In this document: piece after piece, positions 1 through 5,759 of the stretch | Numbering within the stretch: the stretch's first letter is position 1 | Layout: the number at the start of each line of letters is the position of its first letter | Assembly: GCA_041686915.1 (NCBI GenBank) | Contig: JAWLDB010000170.1 | Location: forward strand, 1 to 5,759 | Source of the DNA: JAWLDB01 sp041686915 | GTDB lineage: Bacteria; Bacillota; UBA994; UBA5500 | Direction of reading: 5' to 3' | Length of the DNA stretch: 5,759 bases | Translations under genes and position numbers: made by a program | The notes under the pieces: generated by a model | The model's input: only the letters and a program-made list of their open reading frames with translations | Told to the model about the DNA's origin: nothing | Databases searched by the model: none

Positions 1-578
1 AGGTGATGGTGCTGGCAGACAGCTCCGCTAACCCTAAGTTTGTTGCAGCCGACTTGCTCTCCCAGGCGGAACATGATACTGAAGCCTGCGCTGTTCTGGT
101 CACAGATGACAAACACCTGGCCGAAGCGGTACAGATTGAGGTATCCCGCCAATGGGCGACTTTGTCTCGCAAAGAGATTGCCTCAGCTGCTCTGGCCAAG
201 AACGGCGCTATCGTCTTGGTAAAGGACATGGATGAGGGCATCCAAATCGTTAACCAGTACGCTGCAGAACACTTGGAACTGTTGGTTGAGAACCCGTTTG
301 CTATCTTGGGGCAGATTAAGCATGCAGGTGCCATTTTCCTAGGGCCATGGTCACCAGAGCCGATGGGAGATTATGTTGCAGGTCCTAATCATGTGCTACC
401 TACAGGAGGGACGGCCCGCTACTATTCAGGCCTGGGGGTTGATAGCTTCCGTAAGGTTAGCAACATCATCGCTCTTTCCAAGCAAGGCTTTTTCGCTCAG
501 CAGCAGAGCGCTCGCAAGCTGGCCGAGATTGAGGGACTGACAGCGCATCTGAATGCGATCAAGGTGAGGTGTGAATAG
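1..578 (+). CDS. hisD: Histidinol dehydrogenase, C-terminal part (5' truncated by window edge)
   Basis: HisD is the zinc- and NAD-dependent cytosolic enzyme that oxidises L-histidinol through histidinal to L-histidine, the last two steps of the pathway. The reading frame is open from the first base: the window starts inside a codon (bases 1-2) and the first whole codon is GTG at 3, which is an internal valine and not a start. About 191 residues are visible. The family is about 430 residues long, so roughly the first 240 lie upstream. Counting from base 3, visible family residues are the zinc-binding Gln21 and His24 in LLSQAEHD, the catalytic Glu89-His90 pair in AAEHLEL, the zinc-binding Asp123 in PEPMGDYVAGPNHVLPT, and the zinc-binding His182 near the C-terminus. 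These correspond to E. coli Q259, H262, E326/H327, D360 and H419 (family knowledge). The TAG stop directly abuts the hisC ATG. The gene looks intact apart from the window edge. Confidence 0.97.
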   Translation, partial: VMVLADSSANPKFVAADLLSQAEHDTEACAVLVTDDKHLAEAVQIEVSRQWATLSRKEIASAALAKNGAIVLVKDMDEGIQIVNQYAAEHLELLVENPFAILGQIKHAGAIFLGPWSPEPMGDYVAGPNHVLPTGGTARYYSGLGVDSFRKVSNIIALSKQGFFAQQQSARKLAEIEGLTAHLNAIKVRCE

Positions 579-1643
579 ATGTATGAACTAGTAAGGCCGG
601 AGCTTAGCTCGCTCAAGCCTTATCAACCTAAGCAATCGGACCCGGCTGTGAAGCTCGACGCCAACGAGAGCCCGTTTGACTTGCCACCTGAGCTGAAGGA
701 ACATGTGCTTTCCCAGCTAAGAGAGATCGGCTTCAACCGCTATCCAGAGCAGCTGCAGCTTCAGCTTCAGTCTGAGCTCGCCTCATACTTTGGGGTGCAA
801 GGCGAGAACGTAGTGCTAGGTAACGGCTCGGATGAGCTAATACTGATGTTGCTCCTAGCCTTTGGCATGGGCAAGAAGGTGATTATCCCCACACCCACAT
901 TCTCCATGTACCGGCAGGCAGCACTGATAGCTGGTGCCTGCCCTATTGAAGTGCCACTTACAGCAGGGTTCGGCCTGAATGTCGACGCAGTTATCCAGGC
1001 AGCTGGGGGAGAGCCGGCTGTGGTTTTCGTATGTAACCCCAATAACCCTAGCGGCAATCTGCAGGACCAGCAAGACATTCTGCGCCTAACCGCAGTGCCG
1101 AACCTGCTAATTGTGGTTGACGAAGCCTATGGCGAGTTCGCTGGCGTTAGCGCCACGCCTTTAATCAGTCAGGTGTCAAATCTGGTGGTAATACGCACCT
1201 TGTCCAAGGCTTTCAGCCTGGCAGGGGCCCGGGTAGGTTATGCCATTGCGCAGTCTGCCATCTGCTATGAGCTGGAAAAGGTCAGGCAGCCATATAACCT
1301 CGATACGCTGGCGCTTGTTTCGGCTATCACCGCTCTTGCCAATCGTCAATATGTAGACCAGGTGGTTGCAGCTATTGCTACTGAACGCGAACGGGTCTTC
1401 CTGCAGCTGCAAGCGCTGCCTGGAGTTCGGCCTATTCCATCAGTTACGAACTTCATTCTCTTCCGGGTTGGGGAAGAGGCAGCCAGCATCTATCAGCAGC
1501 TGCAGAGCAGGGGTGTTTTAATCCGCAAGTATAAGGAGCCGCTGACTGATTGTCTTCGGGTCAGCATAGGCACCCGTGAGGAAAACAATGCATTCCTGGC
1601 TGCCCTGATTGACGTTATTAAGGGTGGATCAGGCGATGCGTAA
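579..1643 (+). CDS. hisC: Histidinol-phosphate aminotransferase
   Basis: HisC is a PLP-dependent fold-type I (class I/II) aminotransferase that converts imidazole-acetol phosphate and glutamate to L-histidinol phosphate and 2-oxoglutarate. The 354-residue length is normal for the family. The N-terminal LDANESPF (about 27-34) is the substrate-arm motif. NGSDELI (82-88) binds the cofactor phosphate, NPNNPSG (153-159) contains the PLP-contacting Asn, and VDEAYGEF (180-187) contains the Asp and Tyr that hold the PLP ring. RTLSKAFSLAGARVGY (206-221) carries the Schiff-base Lys210. LRVSIGTREEN (326-336) carries the carboxylate/phosphate-binding Arg. The ATG at 579 follows the hisD stop with no gap, and AAGGTGAGGT at 561-570 lies about 8 bases upstream, so the start is well supported. 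The gene overlaps hisB by 8 bases. HisC-type enzymes can also act on aromatic amino acids, but this operon context makes histidine synthesis the main role. Confidence 0.97.
   Translation: MYELVRPELSSLKPYQPKQSDPAVKLDANESPFDLPPELKEHVLSQLREIGFNRYPEQLQLQLQSELASYFGVQGENVVLGNGSDELILMLLLAFGMGKKVIIPTPTFSMYRQAALIAGACPIEVPLTAGFGLNVDAVIQAAGGEPAVVFVCNPNNPSGNLQDQQDILRLTAVPNLLIVVDEAYGEFAGVSATPLISQVSNLVVIRTLSKAFSLAGARVGYAIAQSAICYELEKVRQPYNLDTLALVSAITALANRQYVDQVVAAIATERERVFLQLQALPGVRPIPSVTNFILFRVGEEAASIYQQLQSRGVLIRKYKEPLTDCLRVSIGTREENNAFLAALIDVIKGGSGDA
750..770 (+). repeat. Short tandem hexamer repeat inside hisC (CAGCTG/CAGCTT)
   Basis: Three consecutive hexamers, CAGCTG, CAGCTT and CAGCTT, are followed by a partial CAG. 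They encode an alternating Gln-Leu run at HisC residues 58-64, in the helix just after the NRYPE segment. The repeat unit is a multiple of three, so gain or loss of one unit would keep the frame. It is small and may simply reflect codon bias in an amphipathic helix. Confidence 0.6.
1621..1627 (+). promoter_or_regulatory. Ribosome binding site for hisB, within hisC
   Basis: AGGGTGG ends 8 bases before the ATG at 1636 and lies inside the last codons of hisC. It supports ATG 1636 over the upstream in-frame candidate at 1609, whose extra nine residues do not resemble the conserved HisB N-terminus. Confidence 0.7.
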
Positions 1644-2220
1644 GGGTGAGATAACACGGGTGACTCGCGAGACAGAGATCAAGCTCAGCTGCTGTCTTGA
1701 TGGCGAGGGTCAGGCTAAACTTAAGACAGGCATTGGATTTCTCGAGCATATGCTACAGCTGCTGACTTTGCACGGTGGCCTCGACCTTACTGTAGATGCT
1801 AAAGGAGACCTGCAGGTAGACTATCACCATTTAACTGAGGACCTGGGGATCTGCCTGGGTCAGGCGCTACGGCAAGCCTTGGGAGACAGGTCGGGCATCG
1901 CCCGCTACGCTCATGTCTGCATTCCCATGGACGAGGCGCTAGTGATGGCTGTGCTCGACGTTGGGGGGCGGTCATACCTGCACTTCGAAGTACCTATGCC
2001 CGCGCAGCAGGTGGGGGCGTTTGATACCGAGCTGGTCGAGGAGTTTCTACGCGCTCTGGTCAGTAACGCTGGCTTCACACTGCACGTTAAGCTACTGCAC
2101 GGCAGGAACACTCACCATATCATTGAGGCAGTGTTCAAGGCGGTTGCACATTCTCTGCGACAGGCAGTTGCGCTTCGGGGGACAGCAGGGCAGGTGCTCT
2201 CCACCAAGGGGGTGCTGTAG
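1636..2220 (+). CDS. hisB: Imidazoleglycerol-phosphate dehydratase (monofunctional)
   Basis: HisB (IGPD) is a manganese-dependent dehydratase that turns imidazole-glycerol phosphate into imidazole-acetol phosphate, usually as a 24-subunit assembly. The 194 residues match the usual length of the monofunctional enzyme, with no N-terminal HAD-type histidinol-phosphatase domain as in E. coli. Both halves of the metal site are visible: HHLTED with His64, His65 and Glu68, and NTHHIIEA with His160, His161 and Glu164. GIGFLEHML (32-40) is the conserved N-terminal motif, with Glu in place of the common Asp. The C-terminal STKGVL is typical of the family. ATG 1636 was chosen because MRKGEITRVTRETEI aligns with known HisB N-termini and a ribosome binding site precedes it. 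The start overlaps the 3' end of hisC by 8 bases, which suggests translational coupling. Confidence 0.96.
   Translation: MRKGEITRVTRETEIKLSCCLDGEGQAKLKTGIGFLEHMLQLLTLHGGLDLTVDAKGDLQVDYHHLTEDLGICLGQALRQALGDRSGIARYAHVCIPMDEALVMAVLDVGGRSYLHFEVPMPAQQVGAFDTELVEEFLRALVSNAGFTLHVKLLHGRNTHHIIEAVFKAVAHSLRQAVALRGTAGQVLSTKGVL
2208..2214 (+). promoter_or_regulatory. Ribosome binding site for hisH
   Basis: GGGGGTG lies inside the last codons of hisB, 10 bases before the ATG at 2225. It supports this start over the long upstream in-frame extension, which only reads hisB in another frame. Confidence 0.6.
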
Positions 2221-2224
2221 GCAG

Positions 2225-2824
2225 ATGATCACGATAGTAGATTACGGTATGGGCAACCTGGCTAGCCTAAGACGCGCGTTCGCTTGTTTAGGGCAGGCGA
2301 GTGAAGTAACCAGCGACCCTGAAGCTGTAGCGCAGGCTGATAAACTAATCCTGCCCGGCGTCGGCGCTTTTGGCAAGGCCATGGAAAACCTGCAGCAGGC
2401 AGGGTTGGATCAGGCAGTGCGGCAGTATGCACAGACTGATAGGCCACTCTTAGGTATATGCTTAGGTCTGCAGCTGCTCTGTGCCAGCGGAGAAGAAGGC
2501 GGCGCCCTTCCGGGCTTGGCCCTAATCAATGCCACCACCAAAAAACTGCCACCCGGCGAGAAAGTCCCGCACGTAGGGTGGAACAGGGTAAGCATCACTC
2601 GAGATCAGCCGCTGTTTAAGGGGATATCCGCTGGAGCGTATTTCTATTTTGTACACTCCTACTACGTTCAGCCCGAGGATACGCTGCTACAGTCTATGAC
2701 CACCTGCTATGGGATCAAGTTCTGTTCTGCTGTCAGTAGAGGCAACCTGGCCGGCGTGCAGTTCCATCCCGAGAAAAGTGGAGCAGTCGGTCTACAGCTC
2801 TTAAGCAACTTTGCTACGATGTGA
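2225..2824 (+). CDS. hisH: Imidazole-glycerol-phosphate synthase, glutaminase subunit
   Basis: HisH is the class I (triad) glutamine amidotransferase subunit of imidazole-glycerol-phosphate synthase. It hydrolyses glutamine and passes ammonia through the HisF barrel. It has 199 residues, the usual size. The start ITIVDYGMGNL (2-12) is the canonical N-terminus. LILPGVGAFG (41-50) contains the oxyanion-region PGVG motif. GICLGLQLL (77-85) carries the nucleophile Cys79. PHVGWN (115-120) and YFVHSYY (141-147) are HisH signatures. GVQFHPEKSG (177-186) carries His181 and Glu183, completing the Cys-His-Glu triad. The ATG lies 4 bases after the hisB stop. The stop (TGA, 2822-2824) lies just before hisA. 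HisF is encoded two genes downstream in the same operon, as expected for a heterodimer partner. Confidence 0.97.
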   Translation: MITIVDYGMGNLASLRRAFACLGQASEVTSDPEAVAQADKLILPGVGAFGKAMENLQQAGLDQAVRQYAQTDRPLLGICLGLQLLCASGEEGGALPGLALINATTKKLPPGEKVPHVGWNRVSITRDQPLFKGISAGAYFYFVHSYYVQPEDTLLQSMTTCYGIKFCSAVSRGNLAGVQFHPEKSGAVGLQLLSNFATM

Positions 2825-2825
2825 T

Positions 2826-2832
2826 GGGAGTG
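2826..2832 (+). promoter_or_regulatory. Ribosome binding site deciding the hisA start
   Basis: GGGAGTG begins just after the hisH stop and its GGGAG core ends 8 bases before ATG 2839. No comparable site precedes the other in-frame candidates, GTG 2821 and ATG 2824, so 2839 is preferred. Confidence 0.7.
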
Positions 2833-2838
2833 ACTGAA

Positions 2839-3561
2839 ATGATTATACCAGCCATAGATTTGCGAGGCGGCCGCTGCGTCAGGCTCAGGCAAGGCGACTT
2901 TGCGCAGGAGCAAGTGTTTGCTGACGACCCTGTTGCTGTTGCGCGGGAGTGGGAACGGCAAGGGGCTAAGCGGATACACGTGGTTGATTTGGATGGGGCA
3001 AGAACAGGTACCCCGGAGAACCTACCAGTCGTCAGAGCCATTGCTCAGTCGGTCGACATCCCGGTTCAACTGGGAGGGGGCATGCGTAGCGATGAGCGCG
3101 TCGAGCAGGCCTTCGCCGCAGGGGTGGAACGTATCATAGTCGGCACCAAAGCAGTTTCCGACCCTGCCTGGGTGAAACGTTTGGTTGAAACCTACGGAGA
3201 ACGGGTGCTAGTTGGATTGGATACTCGTTCTGGCAAGGTCGCCACAGAAGGTTGGCTGCAGACAAGTGAGCAAACCGTTCTGGCTGTAGCCAAGAACTTA
3301 AATGAGACTTGCGGAGTCCAGGAGTTTATCTATACGGATATCAGCAAAGACGGCCTGTTATCAGGCCCCGACATAGCAGGCTTGCGGGGCTTGCTTGGCC
3401 ATGGTTTCAAGGTGATAGCATCAGGTGGTGTATCGAGCTTGCAGGACTTAAAGCAACTAGCAGCCCTGCGTGAGCTTGGACTATCTGGAGTAATTGTGGG
3501 GATGGCACTCTACACCGGTGCCATTGACTTGCGGCAAGCGCTGCCTGAATGGGAGGGATAG
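2839..3561 (+). CDS. hisA: ProFAR isomerase (phosphoribosylformimino-AICAR ribotide isomerase)
   Basis: HisA is a (beta/alpha)8-barrel enzyme that carries out the Amadori rearrangement of ProFAR to PRFAR, the substrate of HisF-HisH. The product is 240 residues, the normal length. MIIPAIDLRGGRCVRL begins with the catalytic Asp7. VQLGGGMR (76-83) is the phosphate-binding loop of the first half-barrel. GLDTR (126-130) carries the second catalytic Asp128. YTDISKDG (165-172) contains the conserved Thr-Asp, and VIASGGVSS (192-200) is the second phosphate-binding loop. The two-fold repeated barrel architecture is shared with HisF, its paralogue downstream. ATG 2839 matches the conserved family N-terminus. 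Starting at ATG 2824, which overlaps the hisH stop as TGATG, would add five residues (MGVTE) and is the main alternative. Confidence 0.96.
   Translation: MIIPAIDLRGGRCVRLRQGDFAQEQVFADDPVAVAREWERQGAKRIHVVDLDGARTGTPENLPVVRAIAQSVDIPVQLGGGMRSDERVEQAFAAGVERIIVGTKAVSDPAWVKRLVETYGERVLVGLDTRSGKVATEGWLQTSEQTVLAVAKNLNETCGVQEFIYTDISKDGLLSGPDIAGLRGLLGHGFKVIASGGVSSLQDLKQLAALRELGLSGVIVGMALYTGAIDLRQALPEWEG
3551..3557 (+). promoter_or_regulatory. Strong ribosome binding site for hisF, within hisA
   Basis: GGGAGGG lies in the last codons of hisA (Trp-Glu-Gly) and ends 5 bases before ATG 3563. It rules out the longer in-frame extension that begins at 3494 inside hisA. Confidence 0.75.
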
Positions 3562-3562
3562 T

Positions 3563-4333
3563 ATGCTCTGCAAACGGATTATCCCCTGTCTTGATGTCAA
3601 AGCTGGGCGAGTGGTCAAAGGAGTTAATTTCGTAGATCTGCGTGACGCTGGTGATCCGGCAGAATTGGCAGCCTGGTATGCACAGCAGGGAGCAGATGAG
3701 TTGGTTCTGCTCGATATCAGCGCCTCAAACGAAGAGCGCAAGACCATGTTGTCTGTAGTAGAAGAGGTCGCAAGCCGCTTATTCATTCCCTTCACTGTGG
3801 GAGGCGGAGTGCGGACTGTCCAGGACATCCGCAACCTCTTGCTTGCCGGTGCCGACAAGGTGTCCATTAACTCGGCGGCCGTTTTAGAGCCCCAGCTGAT
3901 TACTCAGGCAGCAGAAGTCTTTGGTAGCCAATGCATAGTAGTGGCTATTGACGTACGCAAGGTCGGTGAAGCCTGGCAGGTATTCACTCATGGCGGAACA
4001 AAGACCACTGGAATGGATGCACTGTTCTGGGCTAAGCAAGTAGAACAGCTCGGGGCCGGGGAAATTCTTCTAACCAGCATGGACCAGGACGGGACTAATG
4101 ACGGCTATGACCTTACTATCACTAGACAATTGGCGGAGCAAGTTGGGATCCCCGTTATTGCATCCGGTGGGGCTGGCAATTTGATCAGCTTCCTGGATGT
4201 GTTTTCAGCAGGCAGGGCTGATGCTGCCTTGGCAGCGTCCGTATTTCACTTCGGTCAGTTGAGCATCGGGCAGGTAAAGCAGTTCTTAAGTGAAAGGCAG
4301 GTGCCAGTGCGTTATGTCGCAACTGAAGTTTGA
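3563..4333 (+). CDS. hisF: Imidazole-glycerol-phosphate synthase, cyclase subunit
   Basis: HisF is the (beta/alpha)8-barrel cyclase subunit of imidazole-glycerol-phosphate synthase. It uses ammonia delivered by HisH to convert PRFAR into imidazole-glycerol phosphate and AICAR, which feeds purine synthesis. The 256 residues are typical. The N-terminus MLCKRIIPCLDVKAGRVVKG holds catalytic Asp11. VVAIDVRK (126-133) holds the second catalytic Asp130. FTVGGGVR (77-84) and VIASGGAG (198-205) are the two phosphate-binding loops, and TSMDQDGT (171-178) is another family signature. The four residues that gate the ammonia channel in the Thermotoga enzyme (R5, E46, K99, E167) all occur here at the same positions. 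The ATG lies one base after the hisA stop. The 3' end overlaps hisIE by 20 bases. Confidence 0.97.
   Translation: MLCKRIIPCLDVKAGRVVKGVNFVDLRDAGDPAELAAWYAQQGADELVLLDISASNEERKTMLSVVEEVASRLFIPFTVGGGVRTVQDIRNLLLAGADKVSINSAAVLEPQLITQAAEVFGSQCIVVAIDVRKVGEAWQVFTHGGTKTTGMDALFWAKQVEQLGAGEILLTSMDQDGTNDGYDLTITRQLAEQVGIPVIASGGAGNLISFLDVFSAGRADAALAASVFHFGQLSIGQVKQFLSERQVPVRYVATEV
4299..4303 (+). promoter_or_regulatory. Weak ribosome binding site for hisIE, within hisF
   Basis: AGGTG lies 10 bases before ATG 4314, inside hisF. It is weaker than the other sites in the operon. The alternative in-frame GTG at 4290 would add eight residues (starting MKGRCQ) that do not look like the family N-terminus. Confidence 0.45.
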
Positions 4334-4934
4334 TCAGCGTGGGCAGATCCCGGTCGTAGTGCAGGATTGGCACAGCAGGGAAGTGCTGATGCAGGCCTGG
4401 GCTAACCAGGAAGCGATTGATCGCAGTCTCGAGACTGGGCGTGCCTGCTACTATAGTCGCAGTCGAGATCAACTTTGGGAGAAAGGCGAGACCTCGGGTA
4501 ACTTTCAGACTATTAGAGAAGTCCGCTACGACTGCGACGCCGATTGCCTGCTATACATGGTGGAACAGCAGGGTAACGCCTGCCACACAGGCGAGAGGTC
4601 ATGTTTTCATAACATCTTGCCAGGTAGCCCTGTGATAGAAGAAGAACCTATTCGTCAAAACATCTTAGGTGAGCTTTATCAGCTATTGCTGGAGCGAAAG
4701 CGTCAGCTGCCAGAAGGCTCTTACTCCACCAAACTGTTCAAGGGTGGGATCGACCGCATCTTGAAGAAGATTGGCGAAGAAGCCGGGGAAGTGATTGTAG
4801 CAGGCAAGAACCCCGACCCTGGCGAAGTAGTCTACGAAGTCGCCGACCTCTGTTTCCACACGCTGTTACTTCTGGCTCAGTTGGATATTCAACCAGGACA
4901 GGTAGCGGAGGAACTGAAGAGGCGTAAGGGCTAG
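4314..4934 (+). CDS. hisIE: Bifunctional phosphoribosyl-AMP cyclohydrolase / phosphoribosyl-ATP pyrophosphohydrolase
   Basis: This two-domain enzyme performs the second and third pathway steps: the HisE part hydrolyses PR-ATP to PR-AMP plus pyrophosphate, and the HisI part opens the adenine ring to give ProFAR. At 206 residues it matches other HisIE fusions. The N-terminal HisI domain (about 1-105) shows YYSRSRDQLWEKGETSGNF (46-64), the metal-binding DCDAD (73-77), and NACHTGERSCF (88-98) with Cys90, His91 and Cys97. These, with Cys74, suit the known zinc and magnesium sites. After a short linker, the C-terminal HisE domain (about 116-206) is an all-alpha MazG-like fold. GEEAGEV (154-160) gives the EExxE element, and YEVAD (174-178) gives the ExxD element. 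The start overlaps the hisF 3' end by 20 bases. ATG 4314 is preferred from the family N-terminus, though GTG 4290 remains possible. Confidence 0.95.
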   Translation: MSQLKFDQRGQIPVVVQDWHSREVLMQAWANQEAIDRSLETGRACYYSRSRDQLWEKGETSGNFQTIREVRYDCDADCLLYMVEQQGNACHTGERSCFHNILPGSPVIEEEPIRQNILGELYQLLLERKRQLPEGSYSTKLFKGGIDRILKKIGEEAGEVIVAGKNPDPGEVVYEVADLCFHTLLLLAQLDIQPGQVAEELKRRKG

Positions 4935-4944
4935 GAGTGAGAAG

Positions 4945-5706
4945 ATGCTGGTAGATTATCATGCCCACCCCCTGGGGCACGCGGATAGGGAATATACTGT
5001 GGAGCAACTGGTCAGGTTCGCTGAGCAGGCTAGGCAGCGCAATATCGCTGACCTGGGCCTGGCTGACCATGATATGTATCTGGACCAATTGGACTTGGCG
5101 GCCGTAGCCGAGGCGCGGCGCCTCTGTGCGGAAGTCAATATCCGGCTGGGGTTGGAAGTCGACTTTTTCCCAGGACAAGAAGACCGGATAGGCCAAACAC
5201 TAGCCTCACTGCCGCTGGACTATTGCATCGGTTCCGTGCATGCGTTAGACGGATGGGTGTTTGACGATCCTAGAGAGATGGCGGGCTACGCTAATTGGGA
5301 CATAGATGAACTATACGCGGCTTACTACAGCACACTTAGCCAGGCTGCTGAATCCAGGTTGTTTGATATCATCGGCCACCTGGACGTGATCAAGGTGTTT
5401 GGCTATCAGCCCTCAGGTAATGCTGCAGCTATGGCCGAAGTGGCACTGGAAGCCATCAGCCGAAGTGGCCTTTGCATCGAGATCAACACCAACGGCCGAT
5501 ACAAGCCGGCTGCAGATTTCTATCCGGCCCAAACTATTCTCGAGCGGGCTTTTCAGCTTGGCATACCAGTAACACTGAGTTCAGACGCCCATCGGGCTGA
5601 GGACGTAGGGCGCGATGTAGCTATAGCAGCACAACTGGCATGGCAGGCTGGATACCGGCAGATAGCTACTTTTTCGGCGCGCCAACGCATCATGGTTAAC
5701 CTGTAA
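4945..5706 (+). CDS. hisK: PHP-family histidinol-phosphatase (HisJ/HisK type)
   Basis: This predicted metal-dependent phosphoesterase removes phosphate from L-histidinol phosphate, the step between HisC and HisD. Its 253 residues form a single PHP-type barrel. The metal-binding set is visible: DYHAH (4-8, His6 and His8), His12, LADHD (39-43, Asp41 and His42), GLEVDF (69-74, Glu71), GSVHA (96-100, His99), IGHLDVIKVFG (143-153, His145) and SSDAHRAEDVG (212-222, Asp214 and His216). IEINTNGRYKP (178-188) resembles the matching segment of HisJ/HisK enzymes. GGAG at 4934-4937 lies 7 bases before the ATG, which follows the hisIE stop by 10 bases. The operon has a monofunctional HisB and no HAD-type phosphatase, so this gene fills the phosphatase role. 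PHP proteins can be other phosphoesterases, so the specific substrate rests on similarity plus context. Confidence 0.88.
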   Translation: MLVDYHAHPLGHADREYTVEQLVRFAEQARQRNIADLGLADHDMYLDQLDLAAVAEARRLCAEVNIRLGLEVDFFPGQEDRIGQTLASLPLDYCIGSVHALDGWVFDDPREMAGYANWDIDELYAAYYSTLSQAAESRLFDIIGHLDVIKVFGYQPSGNAAAMAEVALEAISRSGLCIEINTNGRYKPAADFYPAQTILERAFQLGIPVTLSSDAHRAEDVGRDVAIAAQLAWQAGYRQIATFSARQRIMVNL

Positions 5707-5753
5707 AGGACAGGCCGCGACTGTTCATTTAATCAGCCGCGGCCTGTCCTTTA
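5704..5753 (+). terminator. Long GC-rich hairpin at the operon end, probable terminator
   Basis: A perfect 16-base-pair inverted repeat has left arm 5704-5719 and right arm 5738-5753. The core is GGACAGGCCGCG paired with CGCGGCCTGTCC, around an 18-base loop that could pair further (CTG at 5721-5723 with CAG at 5734-5736). The left arm begins at the first base of the hisK TAA stop. The T residues on the 3' side are few (CCTTTAGTT) and partly in the stem, so the U-tract is weak by standard intrinsic-terminator criteria, although the window ends six bases later. The matching A run on the 5' side would also allow some function in the opposite direction. It could alternatively protect the mRNA 3' end. 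Confidence 0.7.
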
Positions 5754-5759
5754 GTTAAG

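Noticed and set aside
3..8. GTG-ATG at the window start as a possible true start of a short protein
   Set aside because: The translation enters directly in the middle of histidinol dehydrogenase, and the preceding bases AG fit the end of a Glu codon in the conserved segment. The gene is cut by the window edge.
1961..2224. Open reading frame running into hisH from inside hisB, which would give an 88-residue N-terminal extension
   Set aside because: It reads the conserved hisB sequence in another frame, has no HisH-like content, and the canonical HisH N-terminus begins exactly at ATG 2225.
2707..3041. Overlapping minus-strand open frames across the hisH-hisA junction
   Set aside because: They are antisense to strongly conserved coding sequence, show no recognisable domain and have low-complexity Ser/Pro/Arg-rich content typical of shadow frames.
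4738..5196. A 152-codon minus-strand open frame over the hisIE-hisK junction
   Set aside because: It is antisense to the HisE domain and the metal-binding N-terminus of HisK, both clearly coding, and its translation resembles no known family.
1..5759. A hidden novel system, mobile element, CRISPR array or RNA gene
   Set aside because: The window is filled by eight recognisable histidine biosynthesis genes with intact catalytic motifs. The intergenic gaps are only a few bases, and I saw no repeat array, tRNA-like fold or transposase.

Overview
This window is the distal part of a compact bacterial histidine biosynthesis operon. All genes are on the + strand, in the order hisD (3' part only), hisC, hisB, hisH, hisA, hisF, hisIE, hisK, followed by a GC-rich hairpin that probably ends transcription. 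Almost every base is coding. Neighbouring genes either overlap (hisC/hisB by 8 bases, hisF/hisIE by 20) or are separated by no more than about 14 bases. No promoter, RNA gene, mobile element, CRISPR array or long non-coding stretch is visible. The promoter, any leader or T-box, and the genes for the first steps (hisG and possibly hisZ, plus the hisD 5' end) would lie upstream of the window.

The encoded enzymes cover the pathway from phosphoribosyl-ATP to histidine. HisIE performs the pyrophosphohydrolase and cyclohydrolase steps and HisA the isomerisation. HisH and HisF form the glutamine-dependent imidazole-glycerol-phosphate synthase, and HisB performs the dehydration. HisC performs the transamination, HisK (a PHP-type phosphatase) the dephosphorylation, and HisD the final two-step oxidation. 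Only ATP phosphoribosyltransferase (HisG) is missing from view. The phosphatase is not fused to HisB as in enterobacteria. It is supplied by a separate PHP-fold enzyme at the operon end.

The organism is most likely a member of the Bacillota, plausibly a Clostridia-type lineage of moderate GC. This rests on the gene order D-C-B-H-A-F-IE-K, the monofunctional HisB, the PHP-type phosphatase and strong GGAGG-like ribosome binding sites. It is an inference of low to moderate confidence and no species is claimed.

I found no undescribed system. The catalytic residues I could check are intact in every gene. The points worth a second look are local: how the overlapping genes are translated, an ambiguous hisA start, an operon-end hairpin that contains the hisK stop codon and lacks a clear U-tract, and a small tandem hexamer repeat inside hisC.
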